64,000 nt of DNA from Sphingopyxis witflariensis (lineage in GTDB: Bacteria > Pseudomonadota > Alphaproteobacteria > Sphingomonadales > Sphingomonadaceae): the NCBI RefSeq assembly GCF_002205635.1, contig NZ_NISJ01000006.1, forward strand, positions 168,866 to 232,865, given 5' to 3'. Positions 1 to 7,323 of this stretch are shown here, piece by piece. Each line of letters starts with the position of its first letter. Position 1 is the stretch's first letter. A program made the position numbers and the translations under genes. The notes under the pieces were generated by a model. The model was not told where the DNA came from, made no database searches, and saw only the letters and a program-made list of their open reading frames with translations.

Positions 1-240
1 GTCCGCGAACGCGGGGTGACGATCGCCCAGGCGTCGCGCGATCTGGATGTGCATGCGAACGTGCTGCGTAAATGGGTCCGGGAGCTTGCCGCCGATCCGG
101 GTCATGCCTTTCCCGGTCACGGTCAGATGAAGCCGGAGCAGATGGAGATCGATCGCCTGCGGCGCGAGCTGGCCAAGCTGAAGGCGGAACGCGACATCCT
201 AAAAAAAGCCGCCGCCTACTTCGCGAGGGACTCGATATGA
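1..240 (+). CDS. IS3-family transposase OrfA, 5'-truncated by window edge
   Basis: This is the small helix-turn-helix OrfA of an IS3-type element, which binds the element ends. The visible 79 codons are open from base 1, so the true start lies upstream. The region VLRKWVRE is the recognition part of the HTH. A leucine-rich coiled coil (IDRLRRELAKLKAERDILKK) follows and leads into the usual ILKKAAAYFA ending. The stop codon at 238-240 overlaps the orfB start at 237. A run of seven A at 201-207 lies in the position where this family makes a -1 ribosomal frameshift to produce the OrfAB fusion transposase. Confidence 0.9.
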   Translation, partial: VRERGVTIAQASRDLDVHANVLRKWVRELAADPGHAFPGHGQMKPEQMEIDRLRRELAKLKAERDILKKAAAYFARDSI

Positions 241-1097
241 AGTTCCAGTTCATCGCGAAGCACCGAGGGATCTGGCCGGTGGCATGGATGTGCGGGGCGC
301 TCGGTGTCTCGCGAAGCGGTTTCCATGCCTGGCTGATCCGCCCGCCGTCGCAGCGTGCCCGCGACGACGAGGTGATCGGTGCCAAGGTCCGTGCCAGCCA
401 TGTAGGAAGTTATCGCACCTATGGTGCGCGCCGTGTCTGGCACGATCTGCTGGCCGACGGGGTATCCTGCGGCTTGCACCGGATCGAACGACTGATGCGG
501 GCGCAGGGTCTGCGAGCAAGGCCGCGGCGACGCGGGCTTCCCAAGGATCATGGCGAGCGGTCGGTCATCGCCGGCAATGTGCTGGATCGCCAGTTCACGG
601 CAGACAGGCCGAACCAGAAGTGGGTCGCAGACTTCACCTATATCTGGACGGCCGAAGGATGGCTCTACGTTGCTGCGGTGATCGACCTGTTCTCGCGCCG
701 GGTAGTCGGATGGTCGATGAGCGCCACCATGACAGCCCAGCTCGTCACCGATGCGCTGATCATGGCGATCTGGCGGCGTGGCAAACCCGACGCGCTGCTG
801 CATCACTCGGATCAGGGAAGCCAATATACCAGCGAGCAGTTCCAGCGGCTGATGGCCGATAATGGGGTTACCTGCTCGATGAGCCGGTCCGGCAATGTAT
901 GGGATAATGCCGCCATGGAGAGCTTCTTCTCCTCGCTCAAGACCGAGCGGATCGGGAAGAAAATCTACCGCACGAGGGCGCAGGCGAAGGCCGACGTGTT
1001 CGATTATATCGAATGCTTCTACAACCCGACCCGGCGTCACTCGACCCTGGGTTACCTCAGTCCCATCGACTTCGAACGTGAAGCTGGGGTAGCCTGA
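237..1097 (+). CDS. IS3-family transposase OrfB (DDE integrase domain)
   Basis: This is the catalytic half of the IS3 transposase, 286 residues. Residues about 20-60 form the HTH_21-like segment (GVSRSGFHAWL). The retroviral-integrase-like core carries D132 (WVADFTYI), D192 (HHSDQGSQY) and E228 (NAAMESFFSSLKTE), with 35 residues between the last D and E as expected for DD35E. The C-terminal YNPTRRHSTLGY motif is also typical. The start ATG overlaps the orfA stop. The reading frame is open back to base 72, consistent with entry by -1 frameshift from orfA. It looks intact and probably active if orfA is complete. Confidence 0.93.
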   Translation: MKFQFIAKHRGIWPVAWMCGALGVSRSGFHAWLIRPPSQRARDDEVIGAKVRASHVGSYRTYGARRVWHDLLADGVSCGLHRIERLMRAQGLRARPRRRGLPKDHGERSVIAGNVLDRQFTADRPNQKWVADFTYIWTAEGWLYVAAVIDLFSRRVVGWSMSATMTAQLVTDALIMAIWRRGKPDALLHHSDQGSQYTSEQFQRLMADNGVTCSMSRSGNVWDNAAMESFFSSLKTERIGKKIYRTRAQAKADVFDYIECFYNPTRRHSTLGYLSPIDFEREAGVA

Positions 1098-1137
1098 ATG
1101 AACTTATCTCGGCGTCCATCAAACCGGCAGCAGGCCA

Positions 1138-1419
1138 GTGGACGAAGCTATCAGGCGCTCCAAGCGAAGGGATAGGCCAGGGGTTGTCCTGGCTCGCCTC
1201 TGACCAGAGCGTGGTTATGCGAACGTGACGGCTATGTGGCGCGACTTCCTTCGGATAAGTGACAGAAAAGCCAACGATACAGTGGTTTTCACGATCAAGG
1301 ATCTGTGGGCTGAACGTTACTTCATGCGGCGATTCTGCCGTGACCGTTTGAGCAGCGGCGGCAGCCGGACAGGTGGTCACAGCGAGCGCGACGACCACTG
1401 CCAATTGTATCGATTTCAT
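1138..1419 (-). pseudogene. Secreted protein gene truncated by the IS3 element
   Basis: The gene starts at 1419 with a clear signal peptide (MKSIQLAVVVALAVTTCPAA, then AAAAQ). About 70 mature residues follow, including HCIVGFSVTYP and HVRITTLWSEAS. Near base 1137 the frame runs into the IS right end, so the last two dozen codons down to the stop at 1057 are IS sequence. The original C-terminus is lost or lies beyond the element. I do not recognise the family. It was probably a small periplasmic or secreted protein and is now likely non-functional. Confidence 0.7.
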
Positions 1420-1564
1420 CTAGCCGTCCCCTTTCTCTCGCTTCGAGGCGCTGTCCCTTGTGATGGTTTCGCCAAAGGGAGCTGCTACCTTCCGGGAAAT
1501 ATTACCCTTGCACCAAGGCGCGCCGGCCCTGGCCCTGCCGGCCGAGGCAGCTTGACTTGCTGTT

Positions 1565-2143
1565 TTACTGACTGAGACTATCCAGTTTGATGTCAAACGT
1601 CAGTTCGACTGCATGGCTTTTGCTGTCATCAATGGTCCGCCCGAAGTCTGTTGAATGACCGAGTTTCGCGGACACAGAACCACTGAGGTGCAATTGCTCG
1701 CCGGATTTCTCAACCTTGTTCAATGTCACGGGTGCGGTCGACGATGATGAAAGGTAGAAGGCCCGCTTCCCCTCGCCATTGTCGAGCGTAATTTCCGGAT
1801 TGTTTGGCTTCCCGCCTCCGAGTTCAAAGCCGAAAGCAATATTGCCGATGTCGTCAGGCCCGCTCACTTTTCGGGCCATGACAGACACCGTGCCGCTGCT
1901 GGCATCACCTGTGAAATCCGACTGCATTGTCCACAGTGACCAGCTGGCAGGTTGCCCGTTGACTGTGCCGGTGATCAGTGTGCCCTCATCCTGCCTGCCA
2001 GTGCTGGCAGCGCCATCGCCGGCACCGCTGGATTGCGCAGCAGGGCTGGTGCCGGATTCCTGTCCATCGGGCGAACACCCTGTGATGAGCAGGGCCGCGA
2101 TCGGGAGCAGGATGGCGCTGCGTTTAAAAGGGCGAAATGACAT
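1565..2143 (-). CDS. Putative lipoprotein (hypothetical)
   Basis: The 192-residue product has a lipoprotein signal: basic N-terminus, hydrophobic stretch and lipobox LITGC with the acylated Cys at about residue 23. A low-complexity Ser/Gly/Ala linker follows (about residues 25-55). The rest is a beta-rich domain of about 140 residues ending near IKLDSLSQ. I do not recognise the domain. It is the first of three consecutive lipoprotein genes on this strand (next at 2210 and 2707), which suggests a shared envelope role, although gaps of 50 to 110 bp leave open whether they form one operon. Export to the outer membrane or periplasmic face is inferred from the signal. Confidence 0.75.
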   Translation of the reverse strand: MSFRPFKRSAILLPIAALLITGCSPDGQESGTSPAAQSSGAGDGAASTGRQDEGTLITGTVNGQPASWSLWTMQSDFTGDASSGTVSVMARKVSGPDDIGNIAFGFELGGGKPNNPEITLDNGEGKRAFYLSSSSTAPVTLNKVEKSGEQLHLSGSVSAKLGHSTDFGRTIDDSKSHAVELTFDIKLDSLSQ

Positions 2144-2209
2144 GATAGTCTCCTGGAGATAAACGGCGATCGCAGTGCGTCTTACGCCTTCAGCGTGAAG
2201 GTATGGGCA

Positions 2210-2653
2210 TTATTGCTCGGTTTGAGTGACATCGATCTGGATCATGTAGCCTTCGACATCTTCGGGCTGCGAAACGGAGATCTGGCCGCTTTCGACGTTG
2301 CCGCCGTCGAACAGCAACCGGCCATCGGAGAGCATTCCGTCGTTGACCTGGTATCCAGCCGCCTCAAGCGCAGATTTCCATCCGGGGAATTCTGACTTGG
2401 GATCATTGGGGACACTGGCCTGCAGCAGGTATGTCCGCATGCCGATCTTGGTGTCCTGGATCACAGTGTGGCCACTTGGCAGGGCGACGCCCGCCGGCAT
2501 CCAGTCCCGATTGCCCGAGGCCGAGGTGCCTGTGGCCGACATTTCCGTCTCGTCAGCCACAGCTTCATTTTCAACTGCGGTATCCTGCCCGCACGCCGCC
2601 AGCAGAAGCAGGGCAGGAGCGGCGGCGAATTTCGCGATATGGGGCTTTTTCAT
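2210..2653 (-). CDS. Putative lipoprotein (hypothetical)
   Basis: The 147-residue product begins MKKPHIAKFAAAP and has a lipobox LLAAC. I chose the ATG at 2653 rather than an upstream in-frame ATG at 2710 because GGAGA lies just before it and the signal peptide begins there. An acidic linker (ENEAVADETEMSATGTS) precedes a compact domain of about 100 residues. That domain contains GHTVIQDTKIG and a repeated hydrophobic/aromatic pattern (FPGWKSALEAAGYQV). The family is not recognised. It is the middle member of three adjacent lipoprotein genes. Confidence 0.75.
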   Translation of the reverse strand: MKKPHIAKFAAAPALLLLAACGQDTAVENEAVADETEMSATGTSASGNRDWMPAGVALPSGHTVIQDTKIGMRTYLLQASVPNDPKSEFPGWKSALEAAGYQVNDGMLSDGRLLFDGGNVESGQISVSQPEDVEGYMIQIDVTQTEQ

Positions 2654-2706
2654 GAGACTCTCCTTCGCACGGCGATAGTGGGTTGCCTGTGATTCGGGCG
2701 ACGGGG

Positions 2707-3225
2707 TCAAGCCCCAAGAATGACGGCGGCAGTGTCGGGGCAGGCCGAGCGCACTTTCGCCTCGATCCGATCGTTCAGGCGGCGATCGTAGGCTGCAACA
2801 TCCTCGCCAACGTCAGTGATAAATCCGCCCAGCGAACTGCGGTGGACAGGCAGGGCTTTGAGCAGGTTGATGCACTCTGTCGTCCCGGGCTTCTCGACGG
2901 ACAGGGTCGTCTCGACGAAGTGCGCCATGGCACCAACATAACAGGCATCGAGTGCCGCAATCGCATCCGTGCGTTTCTGCCCGCCGGTCGCCGTTGTTTT
3001 CAGCAGCCCTGCCGCCTTGCCGACAACGCCGGCACAGGCTTGCGAGGGGCTACGCCCTTCGCTGGCACTCTGCCACGCTCTATCGAATGATGTGCGGTAA
3101 GTTTCAGCGACGCCCGAACTGCCGCCTGTCGCTGCAGCAGCAGGCGATGTAGCCTCATCTGCCTGCTCGCCGGAGCACGCTGAAACCAACAGAAAAATGG
3201 GCGCAGATATCAGGAAGCGTCGCAT
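2707..3225 (-). CDS. Putative lipoprotein (hypothetical)
   Basis: The 172-residue product has a lipoprotein signal (MRRFLISAPIFLLVSAC, Cys at 17) and an Ala/Gly-rich linker. A mainly helical domain follows with the segment SFDRAWQSASEGRSPSQACAGVVGKAAGLL and three further cysteines (in SQACAG, ALDACYVG and TECINLL). The paired cysteines fit a disulfide-bonded periplasmic fold. The family is not recognised. It is transcribed first among the three lipoprotein genes if they are co-transcribed. The 111 bp upstream to the GlsB-like gene contains no other ORF. Confidence 0.75.
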   Translation of the reverse strand: MRRFLISAPIFLLVSACSGEQADEATSPAAAATGGSSGVAETYRTSFDRAWQSASEGRSPSQACAGVVGKAAGLLKTTATGGQKRTDAIAALDACYVGAMAHFVETTLSVEKPGTTECINLLKALPVHRSSLGGFITDVGEDVAAYDRRLNDRIEAKVRSACPDTAAVILGA

Positions 3226-3336
3226 GGTAAACCTCTCTCAAATCCAGAACTGCTGAGCACGCGCGGACAAATCGGAGCCAAAAGGCGGGTAACGACACCG
3301 GGTGGGGACGACACCCCACCCGAAAGTTTGCCTGGT

Positions 3337-3603
3337 TCAGCGGATATTCCTGCGCTGCACCATGTTGACGATCCCGAGCAGGATCACGGCGCCGACGAAA
3401 GCGATGATCAGCCCGGTCAGAGAAAATTCCTGCACACTGCCGCTGATGCCGAGCAGTGGTCCGGCAACCGCATTGCCGATCAGTGAGCCCACGATGCCGA
3501 CGACGATATTCCAGAAAATGCCCATCGAGGCATCGCGGTTCATGACCAGGCTGGCCAGCCAACCGGCGATACCGCCGACGATCAGTGCAATAATCCAACC
3601 CAT
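3337..3603 (-). CDS. GlsB/YeaQ/YmgE family membrane protein
   Basis: This small integral membrane protein of 88 residues has three hydrophobic segments (about 2-20, 28-50 and 60-80). The glycine-rich motif IVGGIAGWLAS at the N-terminus and the second motif GIVGSLIGNAVAGPLLG are hallmarks of the transglycosylase-associated/GlsB family. These proteins are induced by general stress in many bacteria, and the biochemical role is unknown. It lies 13 bp downstream of aqpZ on the same strand and is probably co-transcribed. The start ATG has a run of GA-rich bases upstream (GAGGAGGAAG), a good ribosome site. Confidence 0.9.
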   Translation of the reverse strand: MGWIIALIVGGIAGWLASLVMNRDASMGIFWNIVVGIVGSLIGNAVAGPLLGISGSVQEFSLTGLIIAFVGAVILLGIVNMVQRRNIR

Positions 3604-3616
3604 AGTTTCTTCCTCC

Positions 3617-4372
3617 TCAGTTACGGATTTCCAGGTGCGTCACGCTGACGTCCACGAATTGATCGTTGCCGATGTTCTCCGGTGCTTCGCCAGGTGACAG
3701 CATGACCCTCCAGATCAAGGCGCCAATCGCCGCGCCCACGAGGGGAGCGACCCAGAACAGCCACAATTGGCCCAGAGCCGCGGTGTCGGCGAAGAGGGCC
3801 ACGCCGGTGGATCGGGCCGGATTGACCGAGGTGTTGGTGACGGGGATCGAGATCAGGTGGATCAAGGTCAGCGCCAGCCCGATGGCGATCGGCGCAAAAC
3901 CGGAAGGGGCTGCCTTTGATGTCGCCCCCAAGATGACGATCAGGAACCCTGCTGTCAGCACGATCTCGATCAGCAGGGCTGCCTGCATCGAGTAGCCGCC
4001 AGGCGACAGGTCGCCAAAGCCGTTCGATGCAAAGCCGCCGGCGCTCCACCCGGTCTTGCCCGAGGCGATGACGTAGAGCACGACCGCGGCGGCAACCGCG
4101 CCCACCACCTGGGCAATCCAGTACGGGATCAGGTCCTTCCAGGAGAACCGGTTGGCGAGAGCGAGGCCCAAAGAGACCGCGGGATTGAAATGGCCGCCGG
4201 AAATCCCGCCCACTGCATAGGCCATCGTCAGGACCGTCAGGCCGAAAGCCAGCGAGACACCGGTGAACCCGATGCCGAGCTCCGGAAATCCGGCGGCCAG
4301 GACGGCCGAACCGCAGCCTCCGAATACCAGCCAGAATGTGCCGACGAATTCGGCTGCGAATTTGCGTATCAT
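3617..4372 (-). CDS. aqpZ: Aquaporin Z-type water channel
   Basis: This is a 251-residue MIP-family channel of the inner membrane with six transmembrane helices and both half-helix NPA motifs (NPA at 63-65 in [11 protein letters not shown], and at 184-186 in [10 protein letters not shown]). The selectivity-filter positions read F43, H172, T181 and R187, the aromatic/His/Thr/Arg set of water-selective AqpZ rather than the wider glycerol channels. Length is close to the usual 230-240, with a short extra C-terminal tail. It sits between the DUF937 gene (58 bp upstream) and the GlsB-like gene (13 bp downstream), all on one strand, suggesting an osmotic/envelope stress operon. Confidence 0.95.
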   Translation of the reverse strand: MIRKFAAEFVGTFWLVFGGCGSAVLAAGFPELGIGFTGVSLAFGLTVLTMAYAVGGISGGHFNPAVSLGLALANRFSWKDLIPYWIAQVVGAVAAAVVLYVIASGKTGWSAGGFASNGFGDLSPGGYSMQAALLIEIVLTAGFLIVILGATSKAAPSGFAPIAIGLALTLIHLISIPVTNTSVNPARSTGVALFADTAALGQLWLFWVAPLVGAAIGALIWRVMLSPGEAPENIGNDQFVDVSVTHLEIRN

Positions 4373-4430
4373 TGGTTCTCCCCCTTATGCTTGTGTGGCG
4401 CCATGAGACCAGTAGGCTGCGCCGCTCGTG

Positions 4431-5054
4431 TCAGCGGCCGAGCCGTCCTGCCATGCCCAGAATGTCGTCGAGTGGATTGCCATCGCCGTCGAGGTCGATC
4501 AGCGACGCAAGGCCACCAAGACCACCAAGACCACCAAGACCGCCGCTTTGCGCCGCTCCGCCTTGACCGCCGCCCATCACGCCGCCGAGAACCTGGCCCA
4601 GCATGCCGCCAAGGCCGCCGCCCTGTCCGGTGTCACTGGCCCCGCCGCCCGCCTTCTGGCTGGCCAGGTAACCGGTGACGGCCATGGCCAGCAGCGGCAG
4701 CATCTTCTTGAGCAGCGCAGGATCGATGCCGGTCGATTGCGAGGCCTGGCCAGCAACAGTCCGGCTGACCTCCTTCGAGCCAAAGATCTGGCCCAGGATT
4801 TCATTGCCAGGTGCTGCGGGGGTCGGAGCACTGCCGGTCACTGCCTCCAGCAGGCCGCCGCCGCCGGCACCGCCCAGCATGTCGATCAGTCCGCCAAGAC
4901 CGCCCGGCGCGGGCTGCGCCTGCTTCTTGAAGCCGCCGAGGATGGCGGGAAGCAGCGCCTCTGCTCCGGTGCGGGCTGTTGCGGGGTCGACACCCAGTTC
5001 ACGTGATATGGAATCAAGCGCCCCAGTCTGTTTCATGATGTCTGCAATATTCAC
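4431..5054 (-). CDS. DUF937 domain protein
   Basis: The 207-residue protein opens with the DUF937 pattern: MNIADIMKQTGALDSISRELG, then ATARTGAEALLPAILGGF. A glycine/leucine-rich tail follows and contains GGLGGLGGLGGL, encoded by a 9-bp tandem repeat near 4513-4548 that could vary in length by slippage. The molecular function of DUF937 is not established. A coiled, self-associating scaffold is plausible from the helix-Gly repeats but is inference. It is the first gene of the presumed DUF937-aqpZ-glsB operon and is divergent from the DUF3597 gene. Confidence 0.85.
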   Translation of the reverse strand: MNIADIMKQTGALDSISRELGVDPATARTGAEALLPAILGGFKKQAQPAPGGLGGLIDMLGGAGGGGLLEAVTGSAPTPAAPGNEILGQIFGSKEVSRTVAGQASQSTGIDPALLKKMLPLLAMAVTGYLASQKAGGGASDTGQGGGLGGMLGQVLGGVMGGGQGGAAQSGGLGGLGGLGGLASLIDLDGDGNPLDDILGMAGRLGR

Positions 5055-5127
5055 AGCGGCCTCCTGTTCTTAAACGACGCCAGACGTGTCCGACAGACGT
5101 CATGATCATCGCCCATGACTTGCCAAA

Positions 5128-5152
5128 GCAACATGGCTCCCACACACTCGTT
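5128..5152 (+). promoter_or_regulatory. Possible EcfG-type general stress promoter
   Basis: GCAAC at 5128-5132, a 16-bp spacer, then CGTT at 5149-5152. The alphaproteobacterial EcfG consensus is GGAAC with 16-17 bp to CGTT, so this is one mismatch away. It lies 34 bp before the DUF3597 start, and the DUF3597-dodecin pair is of stress type. Chance matches of this quality are not rare, so this is a suggestion only. Confidence 0.35.
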
Positions 5153-5185
5153 TCGGGATGATGTCAGAGAGCAAGGAGAAGCGCG

Positions 5186-5572
5186 ATGAGTTTTTTCGGT
5201 AAAATCAAGGACGCCATTTTCGGCAAGAAGGCGCAGGCGGCTCCGGCTGCACCCGCACCGACCACGGCGGCGGCTCCCTCGGCACTGACTCCAGTCGCAC
5301 CGCAGCCGGTTTCCGAAGTCGATGTGGAAGCCATCCTCAGTGGCCTTGCGGCAAAGTCTGACCAGAAACTCAACTGGCGCACCTCGATTGTCGACCTGAT
5401 GAAGCTGCTCGGCCTCGATTCCAGCCTCACCGAGCGCAAGGGCCTCGCCCAGGAACTCGGTTACACCGGTGCGCTTGACGGTAGCGCTGAAATGAACATC
5501 TGGCTGCACAAGCAGGTCATGCGGGAACTGGCGGCCAATGGCGGCAAGGTTCCGGCCGAACTTCTGGATTGA
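5186..5572 (+). CDS. DUF3597 domain protein
   Basis: The 128-residue protein begins MSFFGKIKDAIFGKKA. An Ala/Pro-rich linker follows (about residues 20-45), then the DUF3597 domain with VDVEAILSGLA, LNWRTSIVDLMKLLGLDSS and ERKGLAQELGY, ending MNIWLHKQVMRELAANGG. The domain resembles a LysM-like or small helical fold, but its role is not established. The start has AAGGAG eight bases upstream. The dodecin gene follows after 48 bp on the same strand, probably in one transcript. The divergent neighbour is the DUF937 gene. Confidence 0.9.
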   Translation: MSFFGKIKDAIFGKKAQAAPAAPAPTTAAAPSALTPVAPQPVSEVDVEAILSGLAAKSDQKLNWRTSIVDLMKLLGLDSSLTERKGLAQELGYTGALDGSAEMNIWLHKQVMRELAANGGKVPAELLD

Positions 5573-5620
5573 TCGTCAGGCTGGGGGCAACCCAAACAGG
5601 GGATTTTCAGGAGAAGCACC

Positions 5621-5821
5621 ATGGCTATCGCCAAAGTAATCGAAGTGATTTCCAGCTCGACGACGGGTTTTGAGGATGCGGTTTCCAGCGGCATTGCCAA
5701 GGCATCGGAGACCGTGAGCAATATCGAAGGTGCCTGGGTCAAGGACACCAAGGTCACCGTCAACGATGGCAAGATCAGCGAATGGCGGGTGATCCTGTCG
5801 ATCACCTTTATCGTCAAGTGA
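5621..5821 (+). CDS. Dodecin family flavin-binding protein
   Basis: The 66-residue protein matches the dodecin family over its full length: MAIAKVIEVISSSTTGFEDAV, then VSNIEGAWVKDTKVTVNDGKI and WRVILSITFIV. Dodecins form hollow 12-subunit shells that bind flavins pairwise and are thought to buffer free flavin and limit photo-oxidative damage. The conserved Trp of the flavin stack is present (GAWVKD). It has its own ribosome site (CAGGAGAAGCACC) and follows DUF3597. A terminator hairpin lies 50 bp downstream. Confidence 0.93.
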   Translation: MAIAKVIEVISSSTTGFEDAVSSGIAKASETVSNIEGAWVKDTKVTVNDGKISEWRVILSITFIVK

Positions 5822-5871
5822 CGCACCTTGGATACGGTCGCTGCTGACGGCCGAACCCAAAGGTGCAAGAA

Positions 5872-5912
5872 AAGGCCGAGGACCTGTCCCTCCAGATCCT
5901 CGGCCTATATTT
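5872..5912 (+). terminator. Rho-independent terminator after dodecin
   Basis: An 11-12 bp inverted repeat (AGGCCGAGGA with TCCTCGGCCT) and a short loop are followed by TATATTTGTGT. It ends the DUF3597-dodecin unit and separates it from the convergent gene that ends at 5954. Confidence 0.75.
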
Positions 5913-5953
5913 GTGTGTTGTCGCCTTCGCTCCGTGAGGGGCAACCGGGGGCA

Positions 5954-6259
5954 TCAACGATCGACGATTGCGCTCAGCCGATGATGGAAGGGATGGTGCG
6001 GGGTGTCGCCGCGGGTGACATCACGAAAAATTCCCCCTCCCAGCACAGGCAGCAGGCCTTCGACCTTCAGCAAGTCCTCGAAATTCCTTACGTCGATATG
6101 GACGTGGAGTCTGCCATCGAAATCGAAGCTGATAATCGCGTCTTCGGGGCAAGCGCCCTTCAGCATGGCAAGGACCTTGTTCAGTTCGTCAGTGATCATC
6201 GAGGACCGCTGGTCAGGCAGGCGTTCTACACTCTGCTTTTGAGCCGGATTCTCGCTCAT
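5954..6259 (-). CDS. Hypothetical small protein
   Basis: The product is 101 residues. I chose the ATG at 6259 (MSENPAQKQSVERL) because GGGAG lies a few bases upstream. The ATG at 6292 lacks such a site. It shows an amphipathic helix (SMITDELNKVLAMLKGA), then alternating beta-type segments (DAIISFDFDGRLHVHIDVRN) and a helix (FEDLLKVEGLLPVLGG), ending in a His-rich tail (DTPHHPFHHRL). No family is recognised. It lies 43 bp after the DUF4332 gene on the same strand and is probably co-transcribed with it. Confidence 0.65.
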   Translation of the reverse strand: MSENPAQKQSVERLPDQRSSMITDELNKVLAMLKGACPEDAIISFDFDGRLHVHIDVRNFEDLLKVEGLLPVLGGGIFRDVTRGDTPHHPFHHRLSAIVDR

Positions 6260-6302
6260 GGCATCTCCCGATTTCCTGGTGTCCGGATGCAATGCCCCTC
6301 GA

Positions 6303-6710
6303 TCAATGGCTGATCGCGGGATCCATGGTCTTGGCCTGATCGACCCATTTCTCGACCTGCGAGGCAGCGGGCACTGCCCGGGTGAATTTCTTCGCCTCGT
6401 TCATCTCTTTCATTTTCGCTGCCAGGTTCTCGGCATTGCGGGTGGCCAGTTCCTTGACCGTGTCAACGCCGGCGGCCTCGAGTAGTTCGGAGTACTCTTC
6501 GCCTACGCCTGAAATCCGCATCAGGTCGGCCATGTTGGCCCACTTGAGCAGCTGGCTGGTAGAAAATCCGGTTTGCGCGGCAACGTCGTCCCGGCCTTTG
6601 CGGCTGCCGCAGGCGCTGAGCAAATCGTCCGTGGTCTTGATGCCCGCTGCCTGCAGTCGTTCGGCGTACTTCGCTCCAATCCCTTCGATTTCATCGATCT
6701 TGTACGCCAT
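6303..6710 (-). CDS. DUF4332 domain protein (helix-hairpin-helix)
   Basis: The 135-residue protein is built from two helix-hairpin-helix-like units: IDEIEGIGAKYAERLQAAGI and, near residue 65, MRISGVGEEYSELLEAAGV. This is the arrangement of DUF4332, which resembles the HhH repeats of ruler and DNA-binding proteins. DNA or protein binding is plausible but not proven. Of two adjacent ATGs I chose the second (6710), six bases after AAGGAG. The next gene at 5954-6259 follows on the same strand. Confidence 0.88.
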   Translation of the reverse strand: MAYKIDEIEGIGAKYAERLQAAGIKTTDDLLSACGSRKGRDDVAAQTGFSTSQLLKWANMADLMRISGVGEEYSELLEAAGVDTVKELATRNAENLAAKMKEMNEAKKFTRAVPAASQVEKWVDQAKTMDPAISH

Positions 6711-6788
6711 CATCCACTCCTTGCATTACGCCTTGTCTATTCTGCGACTGACAGCCTAACCGGACAGATCAGGCCATGCAAACGCCGG

Positions 6789-7088
6789 TCAATATTTCTG
6801 CTGGCGCTCATAGAGGTCACGGTAGTGTTGCAGCCTCGTGACCCGCAGCCCCTGCATACCAGACCGGTCGACGGCGCGCTGCCAGGCGGCAAACTCCTCG
6901 ATGGTCAGGTCATAGCGCTCGCAGGCTTCGTCGATGGTCAGCAATCCGCCGTTGACGGCAGCAACCACTTCGGCCTTGCGCCGGACGACCCAGCGTCGGG
7001 TGTCTCTTGGCGGCAGGGAATCGAGGGTGAGCGGCTCACCGAGCGGCCCAATGACTACGGCGGGACGGAATTTCTGGTTCTCAATCAT
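6789..7088 (-). CDS. SciP-like DUF1153 protein (CtrA inhibitor family)
   Basis: The 99-residue protein matches the DUF1153 family that includes Caulobacter SciP, which binds the cell-cycle regulator CtrA and blocks its activation of transcription. Visible landmarks are VVIGPLGEPLTLDSLPP, then RRWVVRRKAEVVAAVNGGLL, IDEACERYDLTIEEFAAWQ and GLRVTRLQHYR, covering the whole family length. I chose the ATG at 7088 (MIENQKFRP), as family members begin there. The chromosome of a sphingomonad should carry one such gene. Whether this is the resident copy or an extra one cannot be told from the window. Confidence 0.9.
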   Translation of the reverse strand: MIENQKFRPAVVIGPLGEPLTLDSLPPRDTRRWVVRRKAEVVAAVNGGLLTIDEACERYDLTIEEFAAWQRAVDRSGMQGLRVTRLQHYRDLYERQQKY

Positions 7089-7323
7089 AATGAATATCGA
7101 TCGCCTGGCCGCAAGCGCTGGCACCGTCTCCTTTGTCAGCGATGTGTGCTGCCAATCATGGCCAAGAGGAAGTTAACATTGCGTGAGACTGCCGATGCCG
7201 TTGTGCAAGCCATATGTATTCCAGCGAACAGACAATCTGGATCACTGCATGGATTCGCCTTGAGCGAGTGATACTCCCGCCGTAACGTCTGCCTGTTATT
7301 CCATCGGCGGAGAGGAGAATCCC

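Larger units (their letters stand above)
1..1137 (+). mobile_element. IS3-family insertion sequence, left end outside window
   Basis: The segment carries an orfA/orfB pair typical of IS3-family elements. Coding ends at 1097. The sequence at about 1114-1137 (key bases GTCCATCAAACCGG...CAGGCCA, ending in CA) has the look of an IS3 right inverted repeat, so I place the right end near 1137. The left end and the target duplication are outside the window, so the exact boundary is inferred. The element interrupts a secreted-protein gene on the opposite strand. Confidence 0.85.

Noticed and set aside
4513..4548. 9-bp tandem repeat as a separate minisatellite locus
   Set aside because: It lies inside the DUF937 coding region and encodes the GGLGGL tail; noted there instead.
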